Shown: in pieces, positions 1 through 8,214 of the stretch
Layout: each line of letters starts with the position of its first letter
How positions within the stretch are numbered: position 1 is the stretch's first letter
Origin: Sphingomonas sp.
Lineage (GTDB): Bacteria; Pseudomonadota; Alphaproteobacteria; Sphingomonadales; Sphingomonadaceae
Length of the DNA stretch: 58,420 nucleotides
NCBI GenBank assembly: GCA_025981625.1
Contig: JAICXF010000004.1
Span: forward strand, 1-58,420
Direction: 5' to 3'
Notes under the pieces: model-generated
What the model was told of the DNA's origin: nothing
Database searches by the model: none
The model's input: only the letters and a program-made list of their open reading frames with translations
Program-made: the position numbers and the translations under genes

Positions 1-1431
1 GAGCGTCTCGGCATAGAGCGCCCAGCCCTCCACGTACGCCGTGTTGCCGCCGAAGCGCATGAAGTTGGGCAGGCTCGTGTCCTCCTGCGCCAGGCTGATC
101 TGGAAGTGGTGTCCCGGCTCGCCTTCATGGAGGAACAGCGTCGTTTCCTCCCAGGTGAAGCGGGCCGGAAGATCGTAGGCGTTGTAGTAGAAGGTACCGG
201 GCCGCGATCCGTCGGGGGTACCCGCGTCATAGCTTCCACCGGCCTCGAACTTCTCCCGGTAGGCAGGATAGGCGCGGATCACGAGCGGGGTCTTCGGCAC
301 CTGCGAGAAATAGTCGGGGACCTTCGCGTCGACCTTTTTCTTGAGCGCGTAAAAATCGTTGCCGAGCTGCTCGCGGGTCTTGGGCTGGAACTTCGGGCTG
401 CTGCGCATGTAGTCGAAGAAGGCGTGGAGATCGCCCTTGAACCCGACCTCCTGGCGGACCTTTTCGAAATCCTTGGTGATGCGCGCCACCTCGCTGAGGC
501 CGAGCGCGTGGATCTGGTTCGGGGTCATCGGCAGCGTGGTCGTCGACTGGACGAGATAGTCGTAAAGCGCGTTGCCACCCTTCATGTACATGAGGCCGAC
601 GCCGTCGCGTGCGTGGGCGAGATAATCGTTCTGAAGGAAATCGTGCAGCCGCTTCAGCGCGGGATAGACGGTGCCGCTGATCGATGCGCGATAGGCGCTG
701 GTCAGCCGCGCCCGGTCAGCCGTGCCGACGCTCGCCGGGAAGCTCTTGATCGGTCCCCAGTAGGGCGAGCTTTCGGGGCTCAGCTTGAGCTGGTTGTCGA
801 GCTGCTCGATCATGTTGCGGACGGTGAGCTTGGTGTCGACCACGCCCTCCGCCTCGCCCTTCTTCCATTGGCGGATCGCCTCGTCGACGTTGGCCGCGAA
901 ATCGCGATCGCGCTTCAGCCCGTTTTCGTAATCCTCGACCGTTGCATAGGGCGCTCCGCCCTGCCCGCTCGAGATCGTCGGATATTCGGTGTGCAGGCCG
1001 TAGAAGTGATTCATGGGCAGCGCTTCGGTGAGCGTCAGCAGCTCTGGCTGGAGCCCGCGCAGCGTATCGGTCGTCTGGTAATCGAACACGTCATAGGCGA
1101 GCTGGTCGGAAGCATTGAGCGACGTGCGCCCGATCGCGTGCAGCGCCGTCAGGTCCCGCTGCGCCGCCGCCTTTTCCGCCTGGTAATGCGCGTCGCTGTA
1201 GAGGTCGCCGAGCTGGCCGGCGTAGCGCATGTCGCCGCGGAAGAGCGCCTGCAGCGGATTGCGGCGGAGATAATCCTCATCGCTCTCGTGAAAGAGCCGG
1301 AAGAGGCGTTCGTGCGCGGCCTGCTGCGACTGCTGTGCGGGCGCCGGCTGCGTGGGCGCAGTCTGCGCGTGGAGCGCGGCAAGCGGCACGAGCAGCGATG
1401 CGCCGACAACCAGCCCAGCAATCAATCTCAT
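1..1431 (-). CDS. DUF885 family peptidase-like protein (3' end outside window)
   Basis: The reading frame runs from an ATG at 1431 to the left edge without a stop, so only the first 477 residues are present. It begins with a hydrophobic signal peptide (MRLIAGLVVGASLLVPLAAL, cleavage after HAQ) and is therefore exported. The diagnostic signal is HEGEPGHHFQ at about residues 435-444, the zinc-binding-like motif of the DUF885 family, followed by NFMRFGGNTAYVEGWALYAE. Members are usually near 600 residues, so roughly 100-130 residues are missing. DUF885 proteins are thought to be metallopeptidase-like; the substrate is unknown. The next gene upstream on the same strand is the RcnB-like gene, with a hairpin between them, so it probably has its own promoter. 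Confidence 0.88.
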   Translation of the reverse strand, partial: MRLIAGLVVGASLLVPLAALHAQTAPTQPAPAQQSQQAAHERLFRLFHESDEDYLRRNPLQALFRGDMRYAGQLGDLYSDAHYQAEKAAAQRDLTALHAIGRTSLNASDQLAYDVFDYQTTDTLRGLQPELLTLTEALPMNHFYGLHTEYPTISSGQGGAPYATVEDYENGLKRDRDFAANVDEAIRQWKKGEAEGVVDTKLTVRNMIEQLDNQLKLSPESSPYWGPIKSFPASVGTADRARLTSAYRASISGTVYPALKRLHDFLQNDYLAHARDGVGLMYMKGGNALYDYLVQSTTTLPMTPNQIHALGLSEVARITKDFEKVRQEVGFKGDLHAFFDYMRSSPKFQPKTREQLGNDFYALKKKVDAKVPDYFSQVPKTPLVIRAYPAYREKFEAGGSYDAGTPDGSRPGTFYYNAYDLPARFTWEETTLFLHEGEPGHHFQISLAQEDTSLPNFMRFGGNTAYVEGWALYAETL

Positions 1432-1465
1432 CGGCACCTCGAATACCTTTGGCCCACAAGCGAAA

Positions 1466-1494
1466 GAGGCGCTGCGGCTAGGCCGCAACGCCTC
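1466..1494 (-). terminator. candidate hairpin terminator after the RcnB-like gene
   Basis: GAGGCG at 1466-1471 pairs with CGCCTC at 1489-1494 and TGCGG at 1473-1477 pairs with CCGCA at 1483-1487. This gives an 11-bp stem with one mismatch and a 5-nt loop. It lies 24 bp past the stop of the minus-strand RcnB-like gene. The T-tract after it on that strand is weak (TTTCGCTTGT), so termination is plausible rather than certain. Confidence 0.45.
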
Positions 1495-1517
1495 CTCGAT
1501 CAACAGTCGTCCGGACT

Positions 1518-2411
1518 CTACCAGAAGAAGTTGTTGATCACGTCGACGACTTCGCCGCTGTACATGTCAACCAGCAGAGCATCGTTCCAGTAGCGGATCC
1601 ACTGCGTCCCCGGTGGCGGGAAGGGCAGGTCGTACATCGCCGGATCGATCCAGTATTGCTCGCCGAAATAGGCGGGCGTCAGCCGGTAGCCGATGCCGAA
1701 CGGCCGATAATTATAGCCGAACGGATCGTAGTAAATGCCGAGGCTGAACACCGAACGGTGGCTGTTGCGATAACGGCGCCAGTCGTAGTGGTTGTCGTTA
1801 CGCCAGTTGCGATTCCAGTTGCCCGAGTAACGGCTGCCGCCGGTGCGGGCCCCGTCGCGAGTCCACTGCCGGGTGCCCTGCTGCTGGGTCCACTGGCGAG
1901 TGCCCTGCTGCTGAGTCCACTGGCCGGTGCGCTGCTGCTGAGTCCACTGACCCGGCTCCCGCTGGCGATAGGTGCCGGCATAGCCATTGCGGCCCTGCCA
2001 CTGCTGCGCCTGCTCGCGCTGCTGTCCTTCGAACCGGCTGCGGTCGAACGACCGTTGCTGCTGCTCGACAACCTGCTGCTGAGCGGCGGCTTCGCCACGG
2101 TTGAACCGCTGCCCGCCATCGCCGCGCCCTTGCCACTGCCGCACCTGCTGGCGCTCTTCGACTTGCACCTGCTGGCGCTGCTGGAACTGTGGCGCGGCAC
2201 GCTGTTGCTGCTCGCCGCCGAAGCCGCCGCCGTTGAAGCGCTGCTGCGGTTCAGGGCGCGCTTCGGAGCGCGCCTGCTGGTGATCCTGATGACCCTGGCC
2301 CCGATCGCTCTGCTGCTGATTGTGGTGCCATCGGCCGTCGCCGTTATCCTGCGCAAGCGCCGGCGATGCCGCCACTCCCGCAAGCAATATCGAAAGCATG
2401 AACTTACGCAT
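1518..2411 (-). CDS. RcnB-family periplasmic protein with Q/R-rich repeats
   Basis: The protein has 297 residues and a clear signal peptide (MRKFMLSILLAGVAASPALA). A long central region is extremely rich in Gln, Arg, Gly and Trp, with tandem QWTQQQGTR-type repeats. The C-terminal third carries the RcnB-type domain: YYDPFGYNYRPFGIGYRL, then WIDPAMYDLPFPPPGTQW, then RYWNDALLVDMYSGEVVDVI, ending in NNFFW. RcnB in E. coli is a small periplasmic protein tied to nickel/cobalt efflux. The sphingomonad versions share the C-terminal domain but carry long variable linkers, and their role is not established. No metal-efflux gene is adjacent, so a metal function is only suggested by family. Family assignment is strong; function is open. 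Confidence 0.8.
   Translation of the reverse strand: MRKFMLSILLAGVAASPALAQDNGDGRWHHNQQQSDRGQGHQDHQQARSEARPEPQQRFNGGGFGGEQQQRAAPQFQQRQQVQVEERQQVRQWQGRGDGGQRFNRGEAAAQQQVVEQQQRSFDRSRFEGQQREQAQQWQGRNGYAGTYRQREPGQWTQQQRTGQWTQQQGTRQWTQQQGTRQWTRDGARTGGSRYSGNWNRNWRNDNHYDWRRYRNSHRSVFSLGIYYDPFGYNYRPFGIGYRLTPAYFGEQYWIDPAMYDLPFPPPGTQWIRYWNDALLVDMYSGEVVDVINNFFW
1861..1941 (-). repeat. 27-bp tandem repeat inside the RcnB-like gene
   Basis: Three consecutive 27-bp units (1861-1887, 1888-1914, 1915-1941), each starting GTCCACTG on the plus strand, are followed by a partial fourth from 1942. They encode the 9-residue unit QWTQQQGTR with small variations. The period is a multiple of three, so gain or loss of a unit keeps the frame. 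Confidence 0.85.
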
Positions 2412-2494
2412 GACCGTTACCTCTCTCGGTTCCCTGCGATGAGAAGTGCGCTTCTGGCGATGAGCGACGGCTGAACCGTGTCGGAAGCATATAT

Positions 2495-2974
2495 TCAGCC
2501 TTCCAAGCTCGACCCGACCGGCGGTTGCGGCGAGGCCTGAGAGGCGCGCGCAATCGCCTTTCGGATGCGCGGATAGGCGCCGCAGCGGCAGATATTGGGA
2601 AGTGCGGCGACCTGTTCTTCACTGGGATTCGGAGTGGCCTGTAGCAGCGCGGCAATGGCCATGATGAACCCCGGCTCGCAATAACCGCACATCGTCACCT
2701 GTTCGGCGAGCCACGCTTGCTGCACCGGATGAGCGCCGTCGACCGACAAGCCTTCGATGGTCGTAATCGTGGCGCCATCGAGATCGCGCAGAGCGACGCT
2801 GCAGCTCGGTACGGCCCGGCCATCGACAATCACGGTGCACGCGCCGCAATCCTTGCTGTCGCAGCCATATTTCGTGCCAGTAAGGTTCGATGCGTCGCGC
2901 AGCGCCCACAGCAGCGGCGTGCCGGGATCGAGGTTGTACTGAATGCCCTCGCCATTGACCGTCATCCGCGTCAT
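2495..2974 (-). CDS. [2Fe-2S] small subunit of a molybdenum hydroxylase (IorA/CoxS type), orphan
   Basis: This 159-residue protein has both iron-sulfur clusters of the xanthine-oxidase family small subunit. The N-terminal plant-type ferredoxin cluster is GCDSKDCGACTV with a later Cys in VPSC; the C-terminal cluster is CGYCEPGFIM and ICRCG. Length and layout fit the IorA / CoxS group, which passes electrons from a molybdopterin subunit to an acceptor. There is no signal peptide. The large Mo-binding subunit that should be encoded next to it is absent: its neighbours are the RcnB-like gene (83 bp away) and the M1 peptidase. It may pair with a subunit encoded elsewhere or be a remnant. A second in-frame ATG lies three codons in (2965). 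Family assignment is firm; the oxidised substrate cannot be told. Confidence 0.87.
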   Translation of the reverse strand: MTRMTVNGEGIQYNLDPGTPLLWALRDASNLTGTKYGCDSKDCGACTVIVDGRAVPSCSVALRDLDGATITTIEGLSVDGAHPVQQAWLAEQVTMCGYCEPGFIMAIAALLQATPNPSEEQVAALPNICRCGAYPRIRKAIARASQASPQPPVGSSLEG

Positions 2975-3078
2975 GCAAAGACGCTAGCGGTTGGCGCTTC
3001 AGCCGTCATGCTGATCTTTGGCCAACAGCTCGGGAAATTCAGCATCAAGCGCGAAAGTGCCAGGAGGGCATCAGCGGC

Positions 3079-5727
3079 TCATCCGTGAGCGAGCGCCGCC
3101 GCCATCTCTGCCGATTTCGCCTGCTTCAAGATGCCGCAGTCGCGAATCCGCTCGAGCGTGCGCCGGAATTCGAGCACGCCGGTGTTCAGTTTCATCACCT
3201 TGGGACCCAGCTCACGCTCCACGCGATCGGCCGCGGCAGCGCCGCACTGGCTGTTGAACATCCCCGGCAAGCGGCTGGCGATGAAGATCCCGTTGCCGCT
3301 CGACAGCTTGTCGTAATTGGCGAAGATCCAGTTGGTCGTAAGCTCGCGAGTCTCGGGCGTGCCGACCAGTTCGCCGATCAGACCGAGCCGGTCGAAGCTG
3401 CGCAGGCGCTTGTCATGGAGGCCGAGCAGGTAAGTGGCGACATCGGGATGGCCGCTGCCGGCAGCGGCGCCCAGCTCCGCCTGGCGCACGTCTGAGTCTT
3501 CGGTCGACAGGGCCTTGGCGACGAGCATCTTCGCGGCGGGCAAGCCGCCCTCCTCGGCGACCACGGACAGCGCCGTTCCGAGGAAGGCGGGATCGACCGC
3601 GTTCCTGTTGCCGGCGAGATAGGCGTCGCCCGCTGCCTTGAGCTTCGTCCGGACCGCCGGACCATGAGCCTCGAAGGCGACCAGCCCGACCAGCCGCTGT
3701 CGAAGCCGCTGCTGGTCCGGCGTGTCCTTCGAATGAGCGCCGAACCTCGGGTCGAACCCGATGCTGGCGAGGCGCGGGCTGTAGATCGAGCCCATCAGTG
3801 CCCGGTAGGCAGCCTCGGAAGCAGGGCCAATCAGTCCGGCCGAGTGAAGTCCAGAGAGCTTCGCGCCGGGGTCAACGCTGGCGGCGGCGCTGGGATTCGC
3901 GGCCATCGCTTTGGCTTCGTCGACCAGCGCGCTGGACGGAGCCTTGCCGGCGCGGAACGACGCCCACAGGCTGTCCGTGGTCGCCAGCGCTTCGCCGGCG
4001 GGCATCTGCGCGGACGTGGCGATCAATGCCGTCCAGTCCTGCGGCGACAGGTCGAAGCGGTAATAACCGGTGCCCCCGACGTTGGGCATGATCGGCCCTG
4101 CCCCCGGCGCATCGATGGTGGTCACTTTCTGATCCAACAGGCTGCACGACTTGGCCGCGCCCGCGCGCACGCAGAATGGAATCGTCCAACTCAGCGGCTG
4201 CGGATTGCTCCCGAGGAACGCATAGCGTGATTGCGTGACGACAAGCCTGGATCCCTCCCGGCGAACGTCGACCACCGGCACACCCTGTTGATCGACGAAC
4301 GACTTGAACGCGGTCAGCACCTTCGGGTCCTGGGCGGCGTCGGCGATCGACTGGAAGAATTGCTCGGATGTCGCATTCCCATAAGCGTGGCGGCGCAGGT
4401 GCAGGCGCACGCCCTGCTTGAACTTCTCGTCGCCGAGATAAGCGGCGATCATCGCCACCACCTGGCCGCCCTTGCCGTAGGTGATGCTGTCGAAAGCCGA
4501 GTCGATCTCGCTGTTGTCGCCGATCGACTGATGGATTGGCCGCCCGACCACCAGCGCATCGGTGTTCATGGCGCCAAATCCCTCGCCGAGCGCGCCGACG
4601 CCGATGTTGAGCTCGGGCCGCCACTCGTTGCCGATCCGGTAGCCCATCCAGTTGGCGAAGCTCTCGTTGAGCCAGATGTCGTCCCACCAGGCGGGCGTCA
4701 CGAGGTCGCCGAACCATTGGTGCGACAGCTCGTGGGCGACGACCATTCCGAACGTCTGCTTGTCGGCGGTCGTCGCGCCGGGGCGGAGATAGATGATGTC
4801 GTCGCCGTACGTGTCGGCCCCGGCATTCTCCATCGCGCCGGGCATGATCGGGGTGCCGATCTGGTCGAGCTTGGGGAACGGAAACGGCTCGCCGAAGTAA
4901 TTCTCGAGCAGGCTGACGATGCGCGGCGTTTCGGCCATCACATAGCCCATCTTGTCGGCCTGCGCCTGCGTTGCGACCGCACCATAAGGCATCGGAGTCG
5001 AGCGCTCGGCATCGGGAGCTATGACTCCGGTCTTGTGCACGAACGGGCCGGTGTCGATCGCGACCAGATAGGTCGGCAACGGCCGTGTCGGCGCGAGCTG
5101 GTGCTTCTCCAGGCCACCGGCGACCTTCGTCACCGAAGCTTCGGGCGAATTGCCGACCACAACGAAGCCGGGGTGGGTCTTCACGGATACGGTGAAGGGA
5201 GTCTTGAAGCCCGGCTCGTCGAAGCCCGGGTAGGCGGCGCGCGCGTCGATGCTCTCAAATTGGGTCCAGCTGTACCATTTGCCGTCGACCTTCACGTGGA
5301 AGAGTCCGGACGCGGAATCGTTGAAAGCGCCGGTGTAATCGAATTTGAGCGTTGCGCTGCCCGCTGGAAGCGTCTGCGGAAAGTCGAGGCGCACCGTTCC
5401 CGTCTTGTCGACCTGCGTCCATTTGGCCGGCACCGTCTTGCCGCTCACCGATGCGCTCGCCCTGCTCACGACGAGGTCGCGGCCGTGCATGTAAATCGAG
5501 CTCGCCGGCCGGTTCAGCGTGACGTCGATCTCGTCGTGACCCGAGAAGCGAGCGGCCTCGGGAAGGATGGTGAAGTCCAGCCGATAGGCGACCGGGCGCA
5601 CCGTGTCGGGAAGCTTGCCCTTGGGCGCATTCGCATCGGCGACAATAGCCGGTTTTTTCGCGACCGGAGCAGCGGCAATCGCTGTCGTGGAAAGCAGGGC
5701 GACGACGGACAGGACAATGGCACGCAT
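3079..5727 (-). CDS. M1 family zinc aminopeptidase, secreted
   Basis: The protein has 882 residues from the ATG at 5727, chosen because GAGGGG sits 7 bp upstream and a signal peptide (MRAIVLSVVALLSTTAIAAA) follows at once; the frame remains open to 5799. The exopeptidase motif GAMEN is at residues about 297-301. The zinc motif HELSH is at about 332-336 and the third ligand is the Glu in NESFANWMGY (about 355), the HExxH-18-E pattern of M1 gluzincins. The C-terminal half is the helical domain that caps the active site. Such enzymes remove N-terminal residues from peptides; export suggests periplasmic or extracellular peptide use. It stands alone in this window and has no evident link to the carbohydrate locus. 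Confidence 0.93.
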   Translation of the reverse strand: MRAIVLSVVALLSTTAIAAAPVAKKPAIVADANAPKGKLPDTVRPVAYRLDFTILPEAARFSGHDEIDVTLNRPASSIYMHGRDLVVSRASASVSGKTVPAKWTQVDKTGTVRLDFPQTLPAGSATLKFDYTGAFNDSASGLFHVKVDGKWYSWTQFESIDARAAYPGFDEPGFKTPFTVSVKTHPGFVVVGNSPEASVTKVAGGLEKHQLAPTRPLPTYLVAIDTGPFVHKTGVIAPDAERSTPMPYGAVATQAQADKMGYVMAETPRIVSLLENYFGEPFPFPKLDQIGTPIMPGAMENAGADTYGDDIIYLRPGATTADKQTFGMVVAHELSHQWFGDLVTPAWWDDIWLNESFANWMGYRIGNEWRPELNIGVGALGEGFGAMNTDALVVGRPIHQSIGDNSEIDSAFDSITYGKGGQVVAMIAAYLGDEKFKQGVRLHLRRHAYGNATSEQFFQSIADAAQDPKVLTAFKSFVDQQGVPVVDVRREGSRLVVTQSRYAFLGSNPQPLSWTIPFCVRAGAAKSCSLLDQKVTTIDAPGAGPIMPNVGGTGYYRFDLSPQDWTALIATSAQMPAGEALATTDSLWASFRAGKAPSSALVDEAKAMAANPSAAASVDPGAKLSGLHSAGLIGPASEAAYRALMGSIYSPRLASIGFDPRFGAHSKDTPDQQRLRQRLVGLVAFEAHGPAVRTKLKAAGDAYLAGNRNAVDPAFLGTALSVVAEEGGLPAAKMLVAKALSTEDSDVRQAELGAAAGSGHPDVATYLLGLHDKRLRSFDRLGLIGELVGTPETRELTTNWIFANYDKLSSGNGIFIASRLPGMFNSQCGAAAADRVERELGPKVMKLNTGVLEFRRTLERIRDCGILKQAKSAEMAAALAHG

Positions 5728-5847
5728 GGATGATCCCCTCGGACTGTATCGCGTCGCTAATACAGTTCGATCGCCGAATGACAAGAGCCTGCCATTCACA
5801 GCGGATGCGCGCGAGGCGCCGTGCGCCAGTGGCGTTAGTCTATCGGA

Positions 5848-6126
5848 TTAAAGCGCCACGGGCTCGGCGAAAACGCCGCCGGCGTCCAGTCCGCAGGCCC
5901 AGCAGATGACCGCATTCACCGGATCGGTCTTGCGCGATTCGAGCGTGACGACCCAGCCGACCTCCAGCGGGTTGGAGGAGCGCAGCCGGAAGCCGTCACT
6001 CGACAGGTTGACGATCTGCGCGTCGATTTCGCCGGCGGCACAATGCACGCGAACGTCCACGTTCGCGTCGACCCGCGTTTCCCTGGGAAGCGCCTCTTGG
6101 CCCTCCAGGATTGGTTCGTGTTTCAT
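5848..6126 (-). CDS. small PilZ-domain protein
   Basis: From the ATG at 6126 the product has 92 residues. It shows the PilZ signature: an RETR motif in the N-terminal arm followed by an N-x-S-x-x-G motif (VNLSSDGFRLRS) on the barrel. PilZ domains bind cyclic di-GMP when both motifs are intact, and here they look intact although the Arg motif is RExxR-like rather than RxxxR. The frame extends to an upstream GTG at 6192, but the added residues are Arg/Ser-rich and unlike PilZ proteins, so the internal ATG is preferred. It is a stand-alone domain with no output domain, so it probably acts by binding a partner. Confidence 0.75.
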   Translation of the reverse strand: MKHEPILEGQEALPRETRVDANVDVRVHCAAGEIDAQIVNLSSDGFRLRSSNPLEVGWVVTLESRKTDPVNAVICWACGLDAGGVFAEPVAL

Positions 6127-6259
6127 CTTCGGTCCACTTCGATCGTGCGCACGGCGTCCACTCCGCGCGCACCTGTTCCACGAAGACGACACTGATCCAC
6201 ATTATTTAAGGAGCCGCTGAACGAAGGTGGTTGCGCCTTCGTTTACCCTAGCGAACGGA

Positions 6260-8131
6260 TCAGCTCGCCGGCCGGTACACGCGGAAGCTGTGCGGCGGGA
6301 TGGTTACACCGAACGCGCTCCGTCCCTTGTTGCGGGCATCGGCCGAAATCCTGAGCCTGGCGCCGCTTGTCACTTCCACGAGTGGAGTGCTCGCGGCCAG
6401 CGACACGCTCACTTGCGCGCTGTCGTCGCGGAAGTTCTCCACCACGAACGCGCCATTGTCATAGGTGAACAGCGCGATATGATCCGGAGCATCGATCCGC
6501 ACTGGCGCCGTCGGGAAGAGATATTCCTTGATGCGGGTGATCATGGGCTGGGGCAGCGAATAGAGGTCGCCGAAATTCTCCGGCATTGTCCAGAGGTACA
6601 GCGTACCGTTCGAGTAATGGTTCATCAGCACAATGGGGAAGCCCTTGGCCGCAGCGACTCCGCGGATGATTCCCCAGCTGTCGTTGGTGTAGAAGCGCAC
6701 TTCCGGAAACAGCACCGCATTGGTCTTTCCCGGCTCCTTGAGTTCCTTGCCGTTGCCGGCGCCGAAGCCGTCGAAATATTGGTTGATGGCAATGGTGTGG
6801 CCGGTCGCCTGCCATTCGGCGAGTTGCTCGAAGCCCCTGCCCTGCATCGCTTCGAGAAAGCCCGAGGTGACGATGACGTTCGCTCCCGCGTGAAGGCTGG
6901 CGTTGATCTTGGCGATGATCTGCGGGTCACTCGCGGCCGATTGGGTCAGGAGGATCGTGTGCGCATCGGAGGGGTAATCAGGGTAGAGCTCGATCGGGAC
7001 GCCGAGGTTGCCGATGTAATTGTGGAGAAAATCCTCGCCGGTGGCGTGCGGCGGACGGTAGCTCGCGATGCCGACCGGCTTGCCAAGTGCGCCGAGCACG
7101 CCGTCGACCTCGTGCAGCGCCGCATCGGCGGCCGTCGCCCAGCCGGCATTCGGATGAGCGCGAGCGATCGTGTCCCAATCGAAGCTGGTCTTCAGCCTGG
7201 CCCATGGCCGGGCGCCCGCCGGAGCAGGCGCATTCTCGGCCATCGGGTGCCAGTTGAACAGCATCTGCTCGGGCGCCTTGGCGAGCAGCCCGTCCCACAA
7301 CTGCTCGGCGTAGCGGTCGATCGCCCGGGTGCCGAATGTGTCCGCCCACACGCCAAGGTTCGCGCCCGGTCGGATGTTCGAGAAATAGCGGTAGATTTCG
7401 TAGCTCTCATACTGCTGCAGCAGCTGGTCGGTGATGATCGGGTCGCGCGTCTCGGTTCCGGTGTAGATGGCGTCGAACATGTGCGCTTCGTCGGCAAGGT
7501 CGTAGCCGAGACCGTGGAAGTGCTCGTACCAGTTCGGATATTTGATGATCACCCGGACTTTCGGGTTCTCCTGCTTGGCCGGCCCGAGCACGAGGTCGCG
7601 GCTGACCTCGCGCATCTTGTCGACGCGATAGTCGGTCCAGCTGCGCGCGCCCTTGGCGGCAATGTCGGCGTCGGACTTGGACGTGTAGAAAAAGAAATCG
7701 TCGAGGATCACTTCGTCGAAGTGCCGGGCGATCAGGCGGACGGCACGTTCGCATTCCGCGCGGTCGGCGGGGTTCTCGTAATCGAACGTCCCGAACTGGC
7801 CGCCCGAGCCGCCGGCGGCGAGCGTAATGCCGCCCGAGGTCTGAATGCCCTCGGCCGCGAACTCGCGCTTGACCGTGTCGAGCTCCGCGTCGGTCGCGAA
7901 CTCGTGATTGCGGTAGGCCTCGATATAGACCTTGTCGAAATGGAGTTGCGAGGATGCGCGCGCGAAGTCGTGCGCGAAGGTTGCCGGGTCCGCCAGCCGC
8001 TTCGTGTCATGCACCGTGACGTAAATCGCCGCTCGGAAGTTGCGATAGGCGCCTGCGCTCGCGGCCGCCGGCATCAGCACACTCAGCGTCACGAGCCCCG
8101 CAATCAGTCCGATGATGCGCTGCACACGCAT
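6260..8131 (-). CDS. secreted glycosidase-like protein of unassigned family (TIM barrel + amidotransferase-like fold)
   Basis: The product has 623 residues from the ATG at 8131, with GGGGAG 6 bp upstream and a signal peptide ending near residue 26. I do not recognise a named family. Residues about 34-330 read like a TIM barrel: KVYIEAYR, then EVILDDFFFY (about 140-149) with paired Asp, then VRVIIKYPNW, then FDAIYTGTETRD and MLFNWHP. A middle segment (VELLTQ-like strand region, GANVIVTSGFLE) resembles a class I glutamine-amidotransferase fold, and the end looks like a beta-sandwich (SFRVYRPAS). Barrel, amidotransferase-like and beta domain in that order is the GH42-type architecture. It sits 16 bp from a LacI-type operator, so it is probably co-regulated with the neighbouring hydrolases. 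The catalytic role and substrate are inference. Confidence 0.6.
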   Translation of the reverse strand: MRVQRIIGLIAGLVTLSVLMPAAASAGAYRNFRAAIYVTVHDTKRLADPATFAHDFARASSQLHFDKVYIEAYRNHEFATDAELDTVKREFAAEGIQTSGGITLAAGGSGGQFGTFDYENPADRAECERAVRLIARHFDEVILDDFFFYTSKSDADIAAKGARSWTDYRVDKMREVSRDLVLGPAKQENPKVRVIIKYPNWYEHFHGLGYDLADEAHMFDAIYTGTETRDPIITDQLLQQYESYEIYRYFSNIRPGANLGVWADTFGTRAIDRYAEQLWDGLLAKAPEQMLFNWHPMAENAPAPAGARPWARLKTSFDWDTIARAHPNAGWATAADAALHEVDGVLGALGKPVGIASYRPPHATGEDFLHNYIGNLGVPIELYPDYPSDAHTILLTQSAASDPQIIAKINASLHAGANVIVTSGFLEAMQGRGFEQLAEWQATGHTIAINQYFDGFGAGNGKELKEPGKTNAVLFPEVRFYTNDSWGIIRGVAAAKGFPIVLMNHYSNGTLYLWTMPENFGDLYSLPQPMITRIKEYLFPTAPVRIDAPDHIALFTYDNGAFVVENFRDDSAQVSVSLAASTPLVEVTSGARLRISADARNKGRSAFGVTIPPHSFRVYRPAS

Positions 8132-8147
8132 AAACACTCCCCTGTCC

Positions 8148-8161
8148 TGTTAGCGCTATCA
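8148..8161. promoter_or_regulatory. LacI-type operator A
   Basis: TGTTAGCGCTATCA matches TGNTAGCGCTANCA fully. It lies 16 bp before the ATG of the glycosidase-like gene (minus) and 53 bp before the LigD-like gene (plus). Its closeness to the minus-strand start suggests that gene is the target. Confidence 0.8.
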
Positions 8162-8214
8162 GTAATGCGGCCGCGCGACGGAGCAAGCGCAAGTGTGCGG
8201 ACGTTGAAACGACG

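Noticed and set aside
106..1593. Long plus-strand reading frame opposite the DUF885 gene
   Set aside because: It is a shadow of the minus-strand gene, which has a signal peptide and the HEGEPGHH motif. The plus frame encodes an implausible Val/Arg/Glu-rich sequence. The same holds for the long antisense frames at 4231-5733, 6227-8302, 13176-16001, 17948-19717 and 36214-38061.
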